Shown: in pieces, positions 15,494-24,000 of the stretch
How the letters are laid out: the number at the start of each line of letters is the position of its first letter
Position numbering within the stretch: the first letter of the stretch is position 1
Source: a virus
Length of the DNA: 39,062 bases
Direction: 5' to 3' (one strand)
IMG/VR virus record: IMGVR_UViG_3300042934_000739
Span: 1-39,062 of that record
The notes under the pieces: model-generated
Databases searched by the model: none
The model's input: only the letters and a program-made list of their open reading frames with translations
What the model was told of the DNA's origin: nothing
Made by a program: the position numbers and the translations under genes

Positions 15494-15918
15494 TCAAGTT
15501 CCCCTCCGATCATATCAACAAAATACTCTGCCATCATCATCAAGTCACCTTTGGATTCATTCATGCCCTTTTCAAACATATGCTTTCCTCGCACGAATTT
15601 TACTCCATCTTTTGTCTTTACTACGTGTCCCTCCTCAACAAGATGTGCATGCGGGGCACGATGACCAGTTACTCTCCCGGAATAATCAGCCTTAACAGCT
15701 GCATATCCACCTTTGCTACCAATCTTTACATACATGGCTTCTTTTAGATGTGAGCCTTCTGTTCTATCTTCATCATAAGGCGTATTATCCTTGACGTTGG
15801 TCAATATAAGATCTCCTGCCTTCTCATGAAAAATCCTTCTCTCTTTCGGGAGTTTTTCAAGCAGCTTATCAGTTTTTAGCAATAATTCATCAAAGCCTTT
15901 CATTTCTATGCTGCTCAT
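15490..15918 (-). CDS. HK97 gp10-like tail completion protein (XkdI)
   Basis: A 142-aa protein of the HK97-gp10_like family. It has G-F-D-E-L-L near the start, an early long helix with K-A-G-D-L-I-L-x-x-V-K, and the typical S-H-L-K-E-A-M-Y-V and H-A-H-L-V-E-E-G-H blocks. It joins head and tail. AAGGATG lies upstream at the end of the previous gene. Confidence 0.87.
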   Translation of the reverse strand: MSSIEMKGFDELLLKTDKLLEKLPKERRIFHEKAGDLILTNVKDNTPYDEDRTEGSHLKEAMYVKIGSKGGYAAVKADYSGRVTGHRAPHAHLVEEGHVVKTKDGVKFVRGKHMFEKGMNESKGDLMMMAEYFVDMIGGELE

Positions 15919-15921
15919 GAT

Positions 15922-16563
15922 TTACACATCCTTCTTCAGTGTGATTTCCACTTCTGTATGATGATTTCTCGGCTTGTATAGCATTGAAGCAGTATATTTC
16001 ACATCGTCGATTTCTAATAAGTCACCAGGTCTTATATCCATAATTGATTCACCGTAGAGCAAGTACCCAGCTTTAATAGTTGCATTTGGGGATTCTTGTT
16101 CATAACTATCATTCTTACGAGTAAATGTGCAAGGATATTTTGCCATCAGTTGCGGCTCTTTTATAGGTCTATTTAATGAGTCTTTATTACCCGATAACCT
16201 GTAAACCTTGCAAATCTTATCTAATTCCAACACTTCTCCGCACAAAAGATGCGTTTCTATATGTTTTGCTTTTTCATCAGAAACAAAGAAAATATCAAAA
16301 CATCTTGAACCAACTTTTATCCTCATGAGTTCAGCGAGTGCCGAATTATATCTAGTCTTTATACGAGTTGAGGCTTCTTGATTAATATTGTCAATCTTTC
16401 TTATAAGCCTACTACTCTCTAATTGGTCAATAGCAGCCCATAAAGGAAATGCATCATCCCATACTTCCCTGGTAATACCCTCTGCATCAACTATCGAGGT
16501 ATTTGTTTTATTATGGATTGTTATTTTATGCCTATATTCTGCTGGGTTTATGATGTTCTTCAA
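15922..16563 (-). CDS. Head closure protein with extra C-terminal DUF3599-like domain
   Basis: A 213-aa protein. Residues 1-105 match the SPP1 gp16-type head closure family: I-N-P-A-E-Y-R-H-K-I-T-I-H at the start and W-A-A-I-D-Q-L-E-S-S-R. Residues about 135-213 look like the YqbH/XkdH (DUF3599) domain: Y-P-C-T-F, then I-K-A-G-Y-L-L-Y and G-D-L-L-E-I, ending P-R-N-H-H-T-E-V-E-I-T. I chose TTG 16563 because AGGAGG lies 9 nt before it and it gives the family's normal N-terminus. The frame runs on upstream to 16650, but only inside the preceding gene. Confidence 0.8.
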   Translation of the reverse strand: MKNIINPAEYRHKITIHNKTNTSIVDAEGITREVWDDAFPLWAAIDQLESSRLIRKIDNINQEASTRIKTRYNSALAELMRIKVGSRCFDIFFVSDEKAKHIETHLLCGEVLELDKICKVYRLSGNKDSLNRPIKEPQLMAKYPCTFTRKNDSYEQESPNATIKAGYLLYGESIMDIRPGDLLEIDDVKYTASMLYKPRNHHTEVEITLKKDV

Positions 16564-16576
16564 CGCATTACACCTC

Positions 16577-16867
16577 CTATGTTGCGGCTGGCAATGCTTT
16601 TGCATGAAGTTGTGCAAGTAAGTTAGTAAGCCCATAATTATTTTCTCCAACCTTACCTATCATAGCAGGATTTTCAAACCACTGAACCAAAAGTATCGAT
16701 GCAGCCATCTTAGCCACAGCGTCCACTGGTTCTAAATCCCAATCCTTACCTGTACCCGTCTTAATGTACTCATCAATTGCAGGAAGGAGTATATTCAATT
16801 GTGGGTAGTCAGATGCATTATCAAGCCTCAACATGTCTGCAGCCTCTTGTGGAGTTAATATACTCAC
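16577..16867 (-). CDS. Head-tail connector protein (gp6-like, XkdG/YqbG region)
   Basis: A 96-aa helical connector of the HK97 gp6/SPP1 gp15 type: L-T-P-Q-E-A-A-D-M-L-R-L near the start, L-L-P-A-I-D-E-Y-I near 28-36, and a helix with V-A-K-M-A-A-S-I-L-L-V-Q-W-F. It adds the adaptor ring below the portal. The start is GTG 16867 with GGCGGTGA upstream. Confidence 0.85.
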   Translation of the reverse strand: MSILTPQEAADMLRLDNASDYPQLNILLPAIDEYIKTGTGKDWDLEPVDAVAKMAASILLVQWFENPAMIGKVGENNYGLTNLLAQLHAKALPAAT

Positions 16868-16897
16868 TTAAATCACCGCCTTATGGCTAGTTGCTTA

Positions 16898-17275
16898 TTA
16901 ATTTTCTTTATCTTTGTCATTCGCTGAATCTTTTATTTTATCACCAGTCTCATCTGCCGCCTTATCCTCAAGCTGTTTCTCAAGCACTAAAATCTTTTCA
17001 TTAGCCAACTTCAGCTCACTTTCGGCTTTTTCTAGCGAGGCATTCAATTGTTCTATTCCTTCATTTTCGAGCCCACTTTCAAAATCACAACTGTATGGCA
17101 TTAATACTATCTTGACGCCGCTTCGTTCTTCCTCAAACCTTATTTTCCCCGACAATTGCTCATGCTCAACATCAGTCAGTGCTTTTAAAGCCCTAAATAC
17201 CAATATTGTTTCATTTCCATTTTCAATCTTATCTATTTGTTGAACTTTACTGTTTGATTTTCCGTTTTTAGGCAT
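16898..17275 (-). CDS. Small protein between capsid and connector, coiled coil
   Basis: A 125-aa protein. Residues 1-75 are strand-rich and residues about 77-110 form a charged coiled coil ending in a K/D/E-rich tail. The start is ATG 17275, placed 6 nt after GGAGGT; the longer frame passes through that site. No family is known to me. Its place just after the major capsid gene, behind an attenuator hairpin, suggests a head decoration or head-completion role, but this is unproven. Confidence 0.7.
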   Translation of the reverse strand: MPKNGKSNSKVQQIDKIENGNETILVFRALKALTDVEHEQLSGKIRFEEERSGVKIVLMPYSCDFESGLENEGIEQLNASLEKAESELKLANEKILVLEKQLEDKAADETGDKIKDSANDKDKEN

Positions 17276-17330
17276 GTTTTCCACCTCCATGTAAAAGTTT
17301 TTATAAGTTTTCATTTGATTATATCTAATT

Positions 17331-17352
17331 AAAGAGGGGCATTAAGCCCCTC
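17331..17352 (-). terminator. Attenuator hairpin after the major capsid gene
   Basis: A perfect 7-bp GC-rich stem GAGGGGC / GCCCCTC with a 5-nt loop lies 10 nt past the capsid stop, followed on the - strand by TTTAATTAG. The short T-run suggests partial termination. It would leave more capsid than downstream mRNA. Confidence 0.7.
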
Positions 17353-17361
17353 CTATATTTA

Positions 17362-18630
17362 TTAAGTTGCTGCTACTTTCTTGATTCTAACAAATCCCTT
17401 GTAAGCTGCAACATTACCGCCAGCCCAAATGCTTCCACGGTATGCGATTTGTCCAGACTTAAATTTGAAATCTCTGCTTTCTTCTATAGTCAATGGTGAG
17501 AAAACAGGCATTTCATAACTCATTAGATTTCCATAAGCCATACAATAAGTACCTGCAGCAGTTGCAACAGCAGATAATGCAGGACATACGCTGTTTAGGA
17601 TATACTGAACACTGAAACTGCCTTTGGATGATATTGTGCCTGTATTTCCATTAATCGTGATCTCATAAAGCTTCTCACCATCCAAAGTTCTGATTGCTGC
17701 GAAAGCTGCAAGGTCAGCTTTAGAAAGTATCAATACAGCGGTTCCTTCAACGTCTTCATCTCCGCCATAACCAAATACAATTTTATCTAAAGTATCTTCG
17801 TCTATTTCAGATATTTCTATATCTGATGCTGCTGGGATGACGTTAGCAGGAGCATTTTTAATTCCTACAAACGCATTGGCTCCGCCAGCACCAGCGAATA
17901 TCATCTTTGCAAGCTTCTTTCTAATAGCTATACGGACATTCTTAGCTACAAGCGCTTGATAGTTGATGTTTGGAAGCTTTGTTGCTTCATCAGTGATTTC
18001 GGTATAGGCAGTAATTTTAGCCTTACCAATCTCAACATAGTCCGTTACTGGATCAGTGTCTGTATAATCCCCTGTCTCAGTTGTATAATCGCCTTCACCA
18101 AAAGAAACTTCAAAACCTTTTGTATAGCTTTCACCACCTGGAAGAGGAACAGCATTGACTCTATCAATTAAGCTAGATACTTCGTTAAAAGTTTCATTTA
18201 AGTTGTTGGCATATTTTTTTTGAACAATTAAGTCTCCACTGGCAATTGTAACAGCTCTTTCTTCTGCGCTTTCTTCCATAGATACCACTATGGCTTTACC
18301 AGCCTTTAAGTCTGCGCCTCTGGCTTCAAATTTATCGGTTAGTTCCTTACTGCGTTGCTCGTTCTGCTTGCCATCAAAGCCATATGTTCCCATAGGCTTA
18401 AGTTGCCCAACAGGTATTGTTTGTGATCTTTGCTCTAGAGGATTTTCCTCTGCTTCATCTGGAAGAGCATCAATCATGCTGCGAAGCTCTGTAATTTCAG
18501 TATTTAATGTATCGAGTTCGGTGTTTATTGAACGCAACTCTTTGATGTCCTCAGTTGAATTAGCCTTGGTTCCAAGTTCAGCTTTTCTGCTTTCCTTTTT
18601 AGTCAGTAGTTCCATTAATTTCTTTTTCAT
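17362..18630 (-). CDS. HK97-family major capsid protein with N-terminal scaffold
   Basis: A 422-aa HK97-fold capsid protein. Residues 1-60 are a coiled coil (delta domain) acting as scaffold and removed by the protease; a plausible cleavage zone lies near 100-115. The mature part has the L-P-G-G-E-S-Y-T region, the A-x-T-E-I-T-D-E-A strand near 215-223, and the C-terminal F-K-S-G-Q-I-A-Y-R-G-S-I-W-A-G-G. AAGGTGA precedes the ATG. It lies after portal and protease in the usual HK97 order. Confidence 0.95.
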   Translation of the reverse strand: MKKKLMELLTKKESRKAELGTKANSTEDIKELRSINTELDTLNTEITELRSMIDALPDEAEENPLEQRSQTIPVGQLKPMGTYGFDGKQNEQRSKELTDKFEARGADLKAGKAIVVSMEESAEERAVTIASGDLIVQKKYANNLNETFNEVSSLIDRVNAVPLPGGESYTKGFEVSFGEGDYTTETGDYTDTDPVTDYVEIGKAKITAYTEITDEATKLPNINYQALVAKNVRIAIRKKLAKMIFAGAGGANAFVGIKNAPANVIPAASDIEISEIDEDTLDKIVFGYGGDEDVEGTAVLILSKADLAAFAAIRTLDGEKLYEITINGNTGTISSKGSFSVQYILNSVCPALSAVATAAGTYCMAYGNLMSYEMPVFSPLTIEESRDFKFKSGQIAYRGSIWAGGNVAAYKGFVRIKKVAAT

Positions 18631-18639
18631 TTTATCACC

Positions 18640-19293
18640 TTAACCCTTCAGTTTTATTTGTGTTTTTAGTTTCATTACTTCCAGCTCGCTTTTAGAGTTA
18701 TCCAACTCAGACCTGGCATTATCCAATGCCATTATTGCATTATCCAATGCAGACTGGTCACGGGCCGATATATCAGTACCGCTGTAAGCCGGCATATTAA
18801 CCGCACCTACTTCGTATACTTTACGAATTTTTAAGATATGTCTTGTAGGCATATCTGTGTCTAAATCTGTCCATTTTGCATCCGCAATGGTAAAAATAAA
18901 AGACATGCCATCCATGTCTCCGCGTTTTATTGAGCTATACAAGCTCCTTGCTTCCGAATTCTCCTCGGTGTCAAGTCTAGCTTTTACATAGAGCCCTTTA
19001 TCATCTGTTTGCAATTGCATTGTAGAGTTTCCATTGTTTCTGCGACTTCTTGCAATAGGTATCTTTCTTAAATCATGATTGACGCAAAATAGCACATCAT
19101 CAAAGTCAGTGCCATCAAAAGCACCCCTTTCAATCACTTCATAGAAGTAATCTCCTATACTTGTTTTTTGATCATATACTGCGGGATGGCCATCGACTGT
19201 TTTTTCTTCATCCGCAGCTCTAAAATCCGTAACTCCAAAGCTTCTCTTGATTATTTCATCATTGCCTGGTAGTTTGTTTTTATTCTTTGACAT
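18640..19293 (-). CDS. HK97-family prohead protease
   Basis: A 217-aa serine protease of the prohead protease family. His73 in C-V-N-H-D and Ser131 in D-G-M-S-F-I-F form the expected catalytic pair, with a Glu in the later Y-E-V-G-A-V-N-M-P-A-Y block. The last 40 residues are helical and may be removed by self-cleavage. It cuts the capsid scaffold domain. AAAGGAG lies upstream of the ATG; it overlaps the portal gene by 14 nt. Confidence 0.93.
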   Translation of the reverse strand: MSKNKNKLPGNDEIIKRSFGVTDFRAADEEKTVDGHPAVYDQKTSIGDYFYEVIERGAFDGTDFDDVLFCVNHDLRKIPIARSRRNNGNSTMQLQTDDKGLYVKARLDTEENSEARSLYSSIKRGDMDGMSFIFTIADAKWTDLDTDMPTRHILKIRKVYEVGAVNMPAYSGTDISARDQSALDNAIMALDNARSELDNSKSELEVMKLKTQIKLKG

Positions 19294-20539
19294 TCTTATC
19301 AGGCTCCTTTCCAGCTCTTTTCATTTGATATTCACTTACTAAGCTAACATCTATATAATTAAGAGACATTGTTCTTTTACTTCCACTGCCATCCTCTAAT
19401 GGCGGATATCCTAATATGGCCAACTTCTGGTCATCAGTTAGCAACCCTTGCTCTCCTGTAGTCTTTAGTAACTCTAGCTTGGTTTTTGTGCTTAAATACA
19501 TCATATCCTTTTGATAAAACACAATCTCATTTCCAACGTCTAACTCTCGCTGTGAAAAAATGGTCTTGGAGAAAGCTTGGCCAAGACTTATTATTATAGG
19601 CTCTAATGTCTTCTCGTAAAATGCCTGATATTGTTCATCGGTAAAGTCACCTTTAAGAATTGGAACTGATACCCCATAATAATTAAGCACTTTACTTTGT
19701 AAGAATTCCAAAGTTTCTTTGTCTATCAATTTAGGATCTACGCTTAGATTCACATAGTCACCTTTAAGGTCCATAGGTAATATCCCAGATTTCCCTGCTG
19801 CCATGGCACTCTCAAATCTGGCACGTTCCTTTTGCTGGCTTTCATCGTCAAGCATTGTATTAATTTTGAGTATCCCACGTATCGACAAGCTTGTTTTTAT
19901 AGCTTTCTCTAGTCCTTGCAACACTGTATCGTTTATTTCCAATACTTTTAAGAGAGCTGAATTATCTGGTTGGCCGTTTAATCCTCCGCCCATAATGTCA
20001 TTTATGGAATATTTCTTTCTCAAGTGAATAACTTCATTGTAAGGCAATGTGAATTTGTCACCATTTACAAAACGTAATTCAACAAATAGCTTTTCACTTG
20101 CATCCTGCAGGAAAATCACTTCCGTTGGATTAAGAGGATAAAACCCTGTATACTCTCGCTCTAATTCACCGTTATTACCAGTTTTGTTAATATAGGTTGG
20201 ATAGATAAAGGCATTGTAGTTCATCATAAGTAACCAAATGACCTTTTCTATAAAATCTCTTGTAGTCATTAGCTGATTTGGTGCAAATTTAAATAACCTG
20301 TTAAGGCAGCTCTTCACATTTGCCTGCATACCTTTGCTATCTGTCCTAATATGCTTTGGTTTAAGCTTGCTACACTCGGTAGCAATAACATCAATGCACA
20401 TCTGCACCACATCGGAAGCATATATACTTGTACCAAACTGAGAAAATGCTGGATTGTATCCATCCAGGAACTTAGCGTATTGCTTCTGTGTGGCGTCCCT
20501 GTTTGAAAACACATTCTTAAATAAGTCTTTTAAGGCCAA
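19280..20539 (-). CDS. Portal protein, HK97 family
   Basis: A portal protein of about 419 aa forming the dodecameric vertex through which DNA enters. It has the N-terminal V-V-Q-M-C-I-D-V-I-A segment, W-L-L-M-M-N-Y-N-A-F-I-Y, the H-L-R-K-K-Y-S block and the C-terminal Q-G-L-L-T-D-D-Q-K-L-A-I-L-G-Y-P-P, all usual for the family. I favour TTG 20539 because AAAGGGGTGAT lies 4 nt upstream; ATG 20545 and GTG 20548 fall within that site. It lies just after the large terminase. Confidence 0.93.
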   Translation of the reverse strand: MALKDLFKNVFSNRDATQKQYAKFLDGYNPAFSQFGTSIYASDVVQMCIDVIATECSKLKPKHIRTDSKGMQANVKSCLNRLFKFAPNQLMTTRDFIEKVIWLLMMNYNAFIYPTYINKTGNNGELEREYTGFYPLNPTEVIFLQDASEKLFVELRFVNGDKFTLPYNEVIHLRKKYSINDIMGGGLNGQPDNSALLKVLEINDTVLQGLEKAIKTSLSIRGILKINTMLDDESQQKERARFESAMAAGKSGILPMDLKGDYVNLSVDPKLIDKETLEFLQSKVLNYYGVSVPILKGDFTDEQYQAFYEKTLEPIIISLGQAFSKTIFSQRELDVGNEIVFYQKDMMYLSTKTKLELLKTTGEQGLLTDDQKLAILGYPPLEDGSGSKRTMSLNYIDVSLVSEYQMKRAGKEPDKNVKE

Positions 20540-20552
20540 TACCATCACCCCT

Positions 20553-22277
20553 TTACGCTGTTCTTTTTACTAGTTCAAGGAACTCTGTTCTGTTATCTAT
20601 ATAGATTCTATAAGCAATAATCATTGTTACAGCACCATCAATCTTCTTATCATCTTTACCTTGTACTTTTACAGGCATAATCTCCATCTTGGAATTCATA
20701 TTCAACGCTGTATTTTCCAAGCACCACTTATCTATGGGATTATCATTGTAAATTATAAGGTCACTCTTTAGATCTTTTTCAACCAAGTTCATAGGCTCCG
20801 ACATGCTTCCGAATTCTTGGGCAACACGCTGGCAATCAAAGCCGTATTCCTCCATTTCTTTTACCCAGTAAATTGCAGACCATTTATCATAGCCAGTCTT
20901 GAAGAAACGAATGCCATATTCCTTAAACAATTTATAGAACCATGCTGTTACATGTCTAAAATCATTTTCATTGCCATCAGATACAACGATGTGTCCATCC
21001 CTGATCCAGCCTTCAAACATTTTTCTATCAGTTTCATTAAGATTGTCCAACTTTGATTTAGGAATAAAGTACTTCTGAACGAAATATTTTTTATTGCTGC
21101 CAGGCTTCATGAGCAATGCCTTTGCACTTGCAAGATCTCCTGTCTTTGATAGGTCAACTGCACCGATTGCGAAGCAGTTTCTAAAATCTTCAATATTGAA
21201 CTTCTCTTCATTCTTAATGTCCTCAGGTGCCAACCATGCAGTTGCATTGTTTTGCTTCACATTGAAATCTTTTGATAGAACAAACACACGCATCTGCTTG
21301 CTTGTCTTTGCCTCATCAATCATTTTTCTAAGGAAACTCCACTTTTTTATAGTTCCTACTCCAGGATTACTTTTCGGCCACATTTTTTCGTCTTGCCATA
21401 TTTCTGCTTCACAATCCTGAGTGTAAAGCCATATCAGCCATCGAGGACGCTCTAATTCACCATTCAACACTAAGCGTGCTTCTTTCATCCTGTCATCAAG
21501 ATACCCATCATTAATAACGCCTTCTGTTGTGAGCTCATAATACAGAGGCTCATCTTGTGTAGACAAAGCCTGCCTTATTGGCATTACCGAAGTATTGTCC
21601 TTCATTTCATGGACTTCATCTACTGAGCCAACACCTATATTACGGCCTTCCTTAGCTCCTGTCTTAGCTGATATCTTTCGGATGCTTCCTTTGTTTTTAT
21701 ATGAGAACTTACCTGTGTGCTTTGGTTTCTTTGGATTTCCAAAGTAAATACCCTTAATATTTTTTCTTGTTACCTTTGCAAGGTTTTTGCTTGCCTCACG
21801 CATTGCATCTATAGCTTGGAACATTAAATCAGCCTGTTCGTAATCATTGCTTGAACAAAGTATCTTTAATCCCAATGGGCCACAGAAAAAATCAGCTAGA
21901 TTAATAGCTGATATAAAAGGTGTCTTTCCATTTTTTCTTCCTACCACATATAACGCATCTTGATAAAGTCTAATGTCACGGCCTACCTCTTCATCATATA
22001 TTTTGAAGCTATACATAGCCTCAATAAAAGCCTTTTGAAATAGCATTAATATAAATGATTTGCCGGCAAAAGGAGCTTCGTAGTGTTTGCACTCTGTTTC
22101 TATAAACTTAATTCTCTTATGAGCATCTTCCATTTCAAATTTAATAGCAGGATTGTCGAAATGCCCAAACAGTATATTGAGCATTTGCATGAGTTCACGA
22201 CCTATAATAATTTCACCAGTTTTACACTTATGAATGTATTCTAATAAATATGAATGGGTACCATCATGTTTAAACAT
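20553..22277 (-). CDS. terL: Terminase large subunit
   Basis: A 574-aa packaging motor of the Terminase_1 (HK97-like) type. The ATPase domain has a Walker A-like V-G-R-K-N-G-K-T at 112-119 and a Walker B V-D-E-V-H-E with D220 and E221. The C-terminal nuclease begins with A-V-D-L-S-K-T-G-D (D375), with further Asp in G-Y-D-K-W (about 468) and D-G-A-V-T near 550. AGGTGA precedes the ATG. With an HNH gene and small terminase upstream, cos-type packaging is likely. Confidence 0.96.
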   Translation of the reverse strand: MFKHDGTHSYLLEYIHKCKTGEIIIGRELMQMLNILFGHFDNPAIKFEMEDAHKRIKFIETECKHYEAPFAGKSFILMLFQKAFIEAMYSFKIYDEEVGRDIRLYQDALYVVGRKNGKTPFISAINLADFFCGPLGLKILCSSNDYEQADLMFQAIDAMREASKNLAKVTRKNIKGIYFGNPKKPKHTGKFSYKNKGSIRKISAKTGAKEGRNIGVGSVDEVHEMKDNTSVMPIRQALSTQDEPLYYELTTEGVINDGYLDDRMKEARLVLNGELERPRWLIWLYTQDCEAEIWQDEKMWPKSNPGVGTIKKWSFLRKMIDEAKTSKQMRVFVLSKDFNVKQNNATAWLAPEDIKNEEKFNIEDFRNCFAIGAVDLSKTGDLASAKALLMKPGSNKKYFVQKYFIPKSKLDNLNETDRKMFEGWIRDGHIVVSDGNENDFRHVTAWFYKLFKEYGIRFFKTGYDKWSAIYWVKEMEEYGFDCQRVAQEFGSMSEPMNLVEKDLKSDLIIYNDNPIDKWCLENTALNMNSKMEIMPVKVQGKDDKKIDGAVTMIIAYRIYIDNRTEFLELVKRTA

Positions 22278-22291
22278 ACTGCGTCACCTGC

Positions 22292-22618
22292 TTAACTATA
22301 CTCATCAAGATCATCATCCTCTTCAACTGTAGCTTTTAGCCTAATGCTGTTTAGCTTATTTGTTATACTTGCATAGCTTTCAGATAACCTGGCATATTCT
22401 TTCACAGCTGGCACCTGCTTCTGCAGCTCTGGATGCTGAGGATGAACTTTTATAGCACCGGATAGTTCAATTGTCTGTTCTAAGTCAAAGCACATGGAAT
22501 GTAAAAAAGCCGCCTTTTGGATTAATCCTTCAGCTGCCTTTTTTGTTTCATCATCCTTTTCTGCAAACAATTCGTTCCATCTTGTCAGTTCTTCTTGGTA
22601 TTCAGCGCTCTTTTTCAT
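22292..22618 (-). CDS. terS: Terminase small subunit (P27-like)
   Basis: A 108-aa helical, acidic-tailed protein directly upstream of the large terminase. Helices with L-I-Q-K-A-A-F-L and a central P-E-L-Q-K-Q-V-P-A-V-K-E-Y-A-R-L segment fit the P27 small-terminase family. It should recognise the packaging site, which may be the intergenic stretch just upstream. ATG 22618 is 11 nt from GGAGG; the TTG at 22627 is too close to it. Confidence 0.8.
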   Translation of the reverse strand: MKKSAEYQEELTRWNELFAEKDDETKKAAEGLIQKAAFLHSMCFDLEQTIELSGAIKVHPQHPELQKQVPAVKEYARLSESYASITNKLNSIRLKATVEEDDDLDEYS

Positions 22619-22627
22619 TTTTCTCAA

Positions 22628-22722
22628 ATCCTCCAGGGAATTTCAAATTTTTCACCGTGCGTGCAAATTGGGTATGATACACGGTCTTGGAGTTAATGCC
22701 ATATTTATTTGATAGGGGGGTG
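22628..22722. other. Candidate packaging (cos) region
   Basis: This is a non-coding gap of about 95 bp between the HNH and small-terminase genes. It holds inverted arms ACCGTG (22654-22659) and CACGGT (22680-22685), and a run of six G at 22715-22720. In HNH-bearing phages the cos site often lies here. The exact cut cannot be read from the sequence. Confidence 0.35.
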
Positions 22723-23406
22723 TTAAGCAACGTAATCATCGAACCACTTATTTATATACTTGGTCCACTCTTCCTTCATGCATTGCCTGCTATCGTCCAT
22801 GGCCAATCTATTGATGCATTCTATCTTACTTACATCACAAAAGATTATCTCTGCTCCTATGTCATCAGCAGTCTTCTCACGCTTATACTTGTCAGCATAT
22901 CCGCCTATTATCCAAGCATTATGCCATTTACCATACCTAGTCTTTATATGATCTATAAGTTGATTATGTACAGCCATGACATTACTGAATAAGTTATCTG
23001 GTTTACTATATGTATCTTGTAGAGATAACGCTTGATATAACATGTCCATATCTATTACTATATCTCCACGCTTCATATTATCCTTTACATATGTTTTCTT
23101 TCCAGACAATGGAGCTCCATAAACAATGTATACGCTGCGTGCAGATTGATATCCGAAACGATTGTGTATTTTATTATGGCAATCAAAACAAACAACTTCT
23201 ATATTGACAGGGTTTAATGATATTGATACATCATGCACATTCTCAGGTGTAAGCTCTTTCTTGTGGTGTAGAATAATATCCTTTGGATTTGCAATGACAC
23301 TCTTACACTTCACACACTTTGGACCACGTTCACCAATGATGTATAGCCTAAACTTTATCCATGCCTCAGAAGCATAAAAACTTTTTAGTATTGCATACTT
23401 AGCCAC
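22723..23406 (-). CDS. HNH endonuclease fused to a P-loop kinase-like domain
   Basis: A 227-aa two-domain protein. Residues 1-85 form an HNH nuclease: zinc pairs C31/C34 and C73/C76, catalytic H47-H48, the L-N-P-V-N-I-E-V-V-C segment, and a last H81. Residues 94-227 begin with a Walker A loop G-A-P-L-S-G-K-K-T (97-105), followed by D-I-V-I-D-M-D and a later D-D-S-R, like nucleoside or polynucleotide kinases. HNH proteins beside terminases help cut cos ends; the kinase-like half is unusual and might act on DNA ends. The start is GTG 23406 with GAGGTGG upstream. Confidence 0.85.
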   Translation of the reverse strand: MAKYAILKSFYASEAWIKFRLYIIGERGPKCVKCKSVIANPKDIILHHKKELTPENVHDVSISLNPVNIEVVCFDCHNKIHNRFGYQSARSVYIVYGAPLSGKKTYVKDNMKRGDIVIDMDMLYQALSLQDTYSKPDNLFSNVMAVHNQLIDHIKTRYGKWHNAWIIGGYADKYKREKTADDIGAEIIFCDVSKIECINRLAMDDSRQCMKEEWTKYINKWFDDYVA

Positions 23407-23992
23407 TGTCTACCACCTCACCTCCAACCAAAGTTCTACACAATATATCTGGAACATCATCGTGTGTGCTGCTCCATCTAATGCCATACTTTCTTATCAT
23501 GCTCTCAAAGTCTTCCACATCATGATCCTCTATCTTAAAGCCTCTTGGTCCAACTCCGATGTGCTTTAACTCATGAAGCATCAGCAATTTCTTTTGGTTG
23601 TCTGTCAAATGTTCTATGTTGGGTTCGTAAAAAGTTATTAAGAAATCAAAAGGAAGATATGCTGTAAATGTACCTTTAACTATTCTGCAATCAGCATTAA
23701 CTGCTTTGCCCTTATCTTTCTTTGATTCATAACCTCTGATGTAGCCTATTCTAATTTCATAGGCTTTAATAAAGTGCAGTTCAGGAATAGCCTCTATTAC
23801 TTTTTTACCTAAAACCTCTAAGTCTTCAGCTATTTCATAATCAATTAGATACAACTCTTCTCGTAAATCTTTTATTATAAGAGTCTTCTCAGCATTTCTT
23901 TCAGCGTTATATATCTGATACAACTTATTTAATGCTGCGCACGGTTCATCACAATCACTTTCACATTTATCGCAAATATCATTATCTGGCAT
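23399..23992 (-). CDS. Putative phage metallopeptidase with N-terminal Cys cluster
   Basis: A 197-aa protein. A zinc-peptidase motif H140-E-L-K-H144 lies in L-M-L-H-E-L-K-H-I-G, with a possible third ligand at H157. It fits the small phage metallopeptidase family (SprT-like fold) often seen next to packaging genes. Residues 7-18 contain four Cys (7, 10, 14, 18) that may bind zinc. The role is not known; either protein processing or DNA-protein contact is possible. It overlaps the HNH gene by 8 nt. Confidence 0.8.
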   Translation of the reverse strand: MPDNDICDKCESDCDEPCAALNKLYQIYNAERNAEKTLIIKDLREELYLIDYEIAEDLEVLGKKVIEAIPELHFIKAYEIRIGYIRGYESKKDKGKAVNADCRIVKGTFTAYLPFDFLITFYEPNIEHLTDNQKKLLMLHELKHIGVGPRGFKIEDHDVEDFESMIRKYGIRWSSTHDDVPDILCRTLVGGEVVDSG

Positions 23993-24000
23993 ACTTTAAA

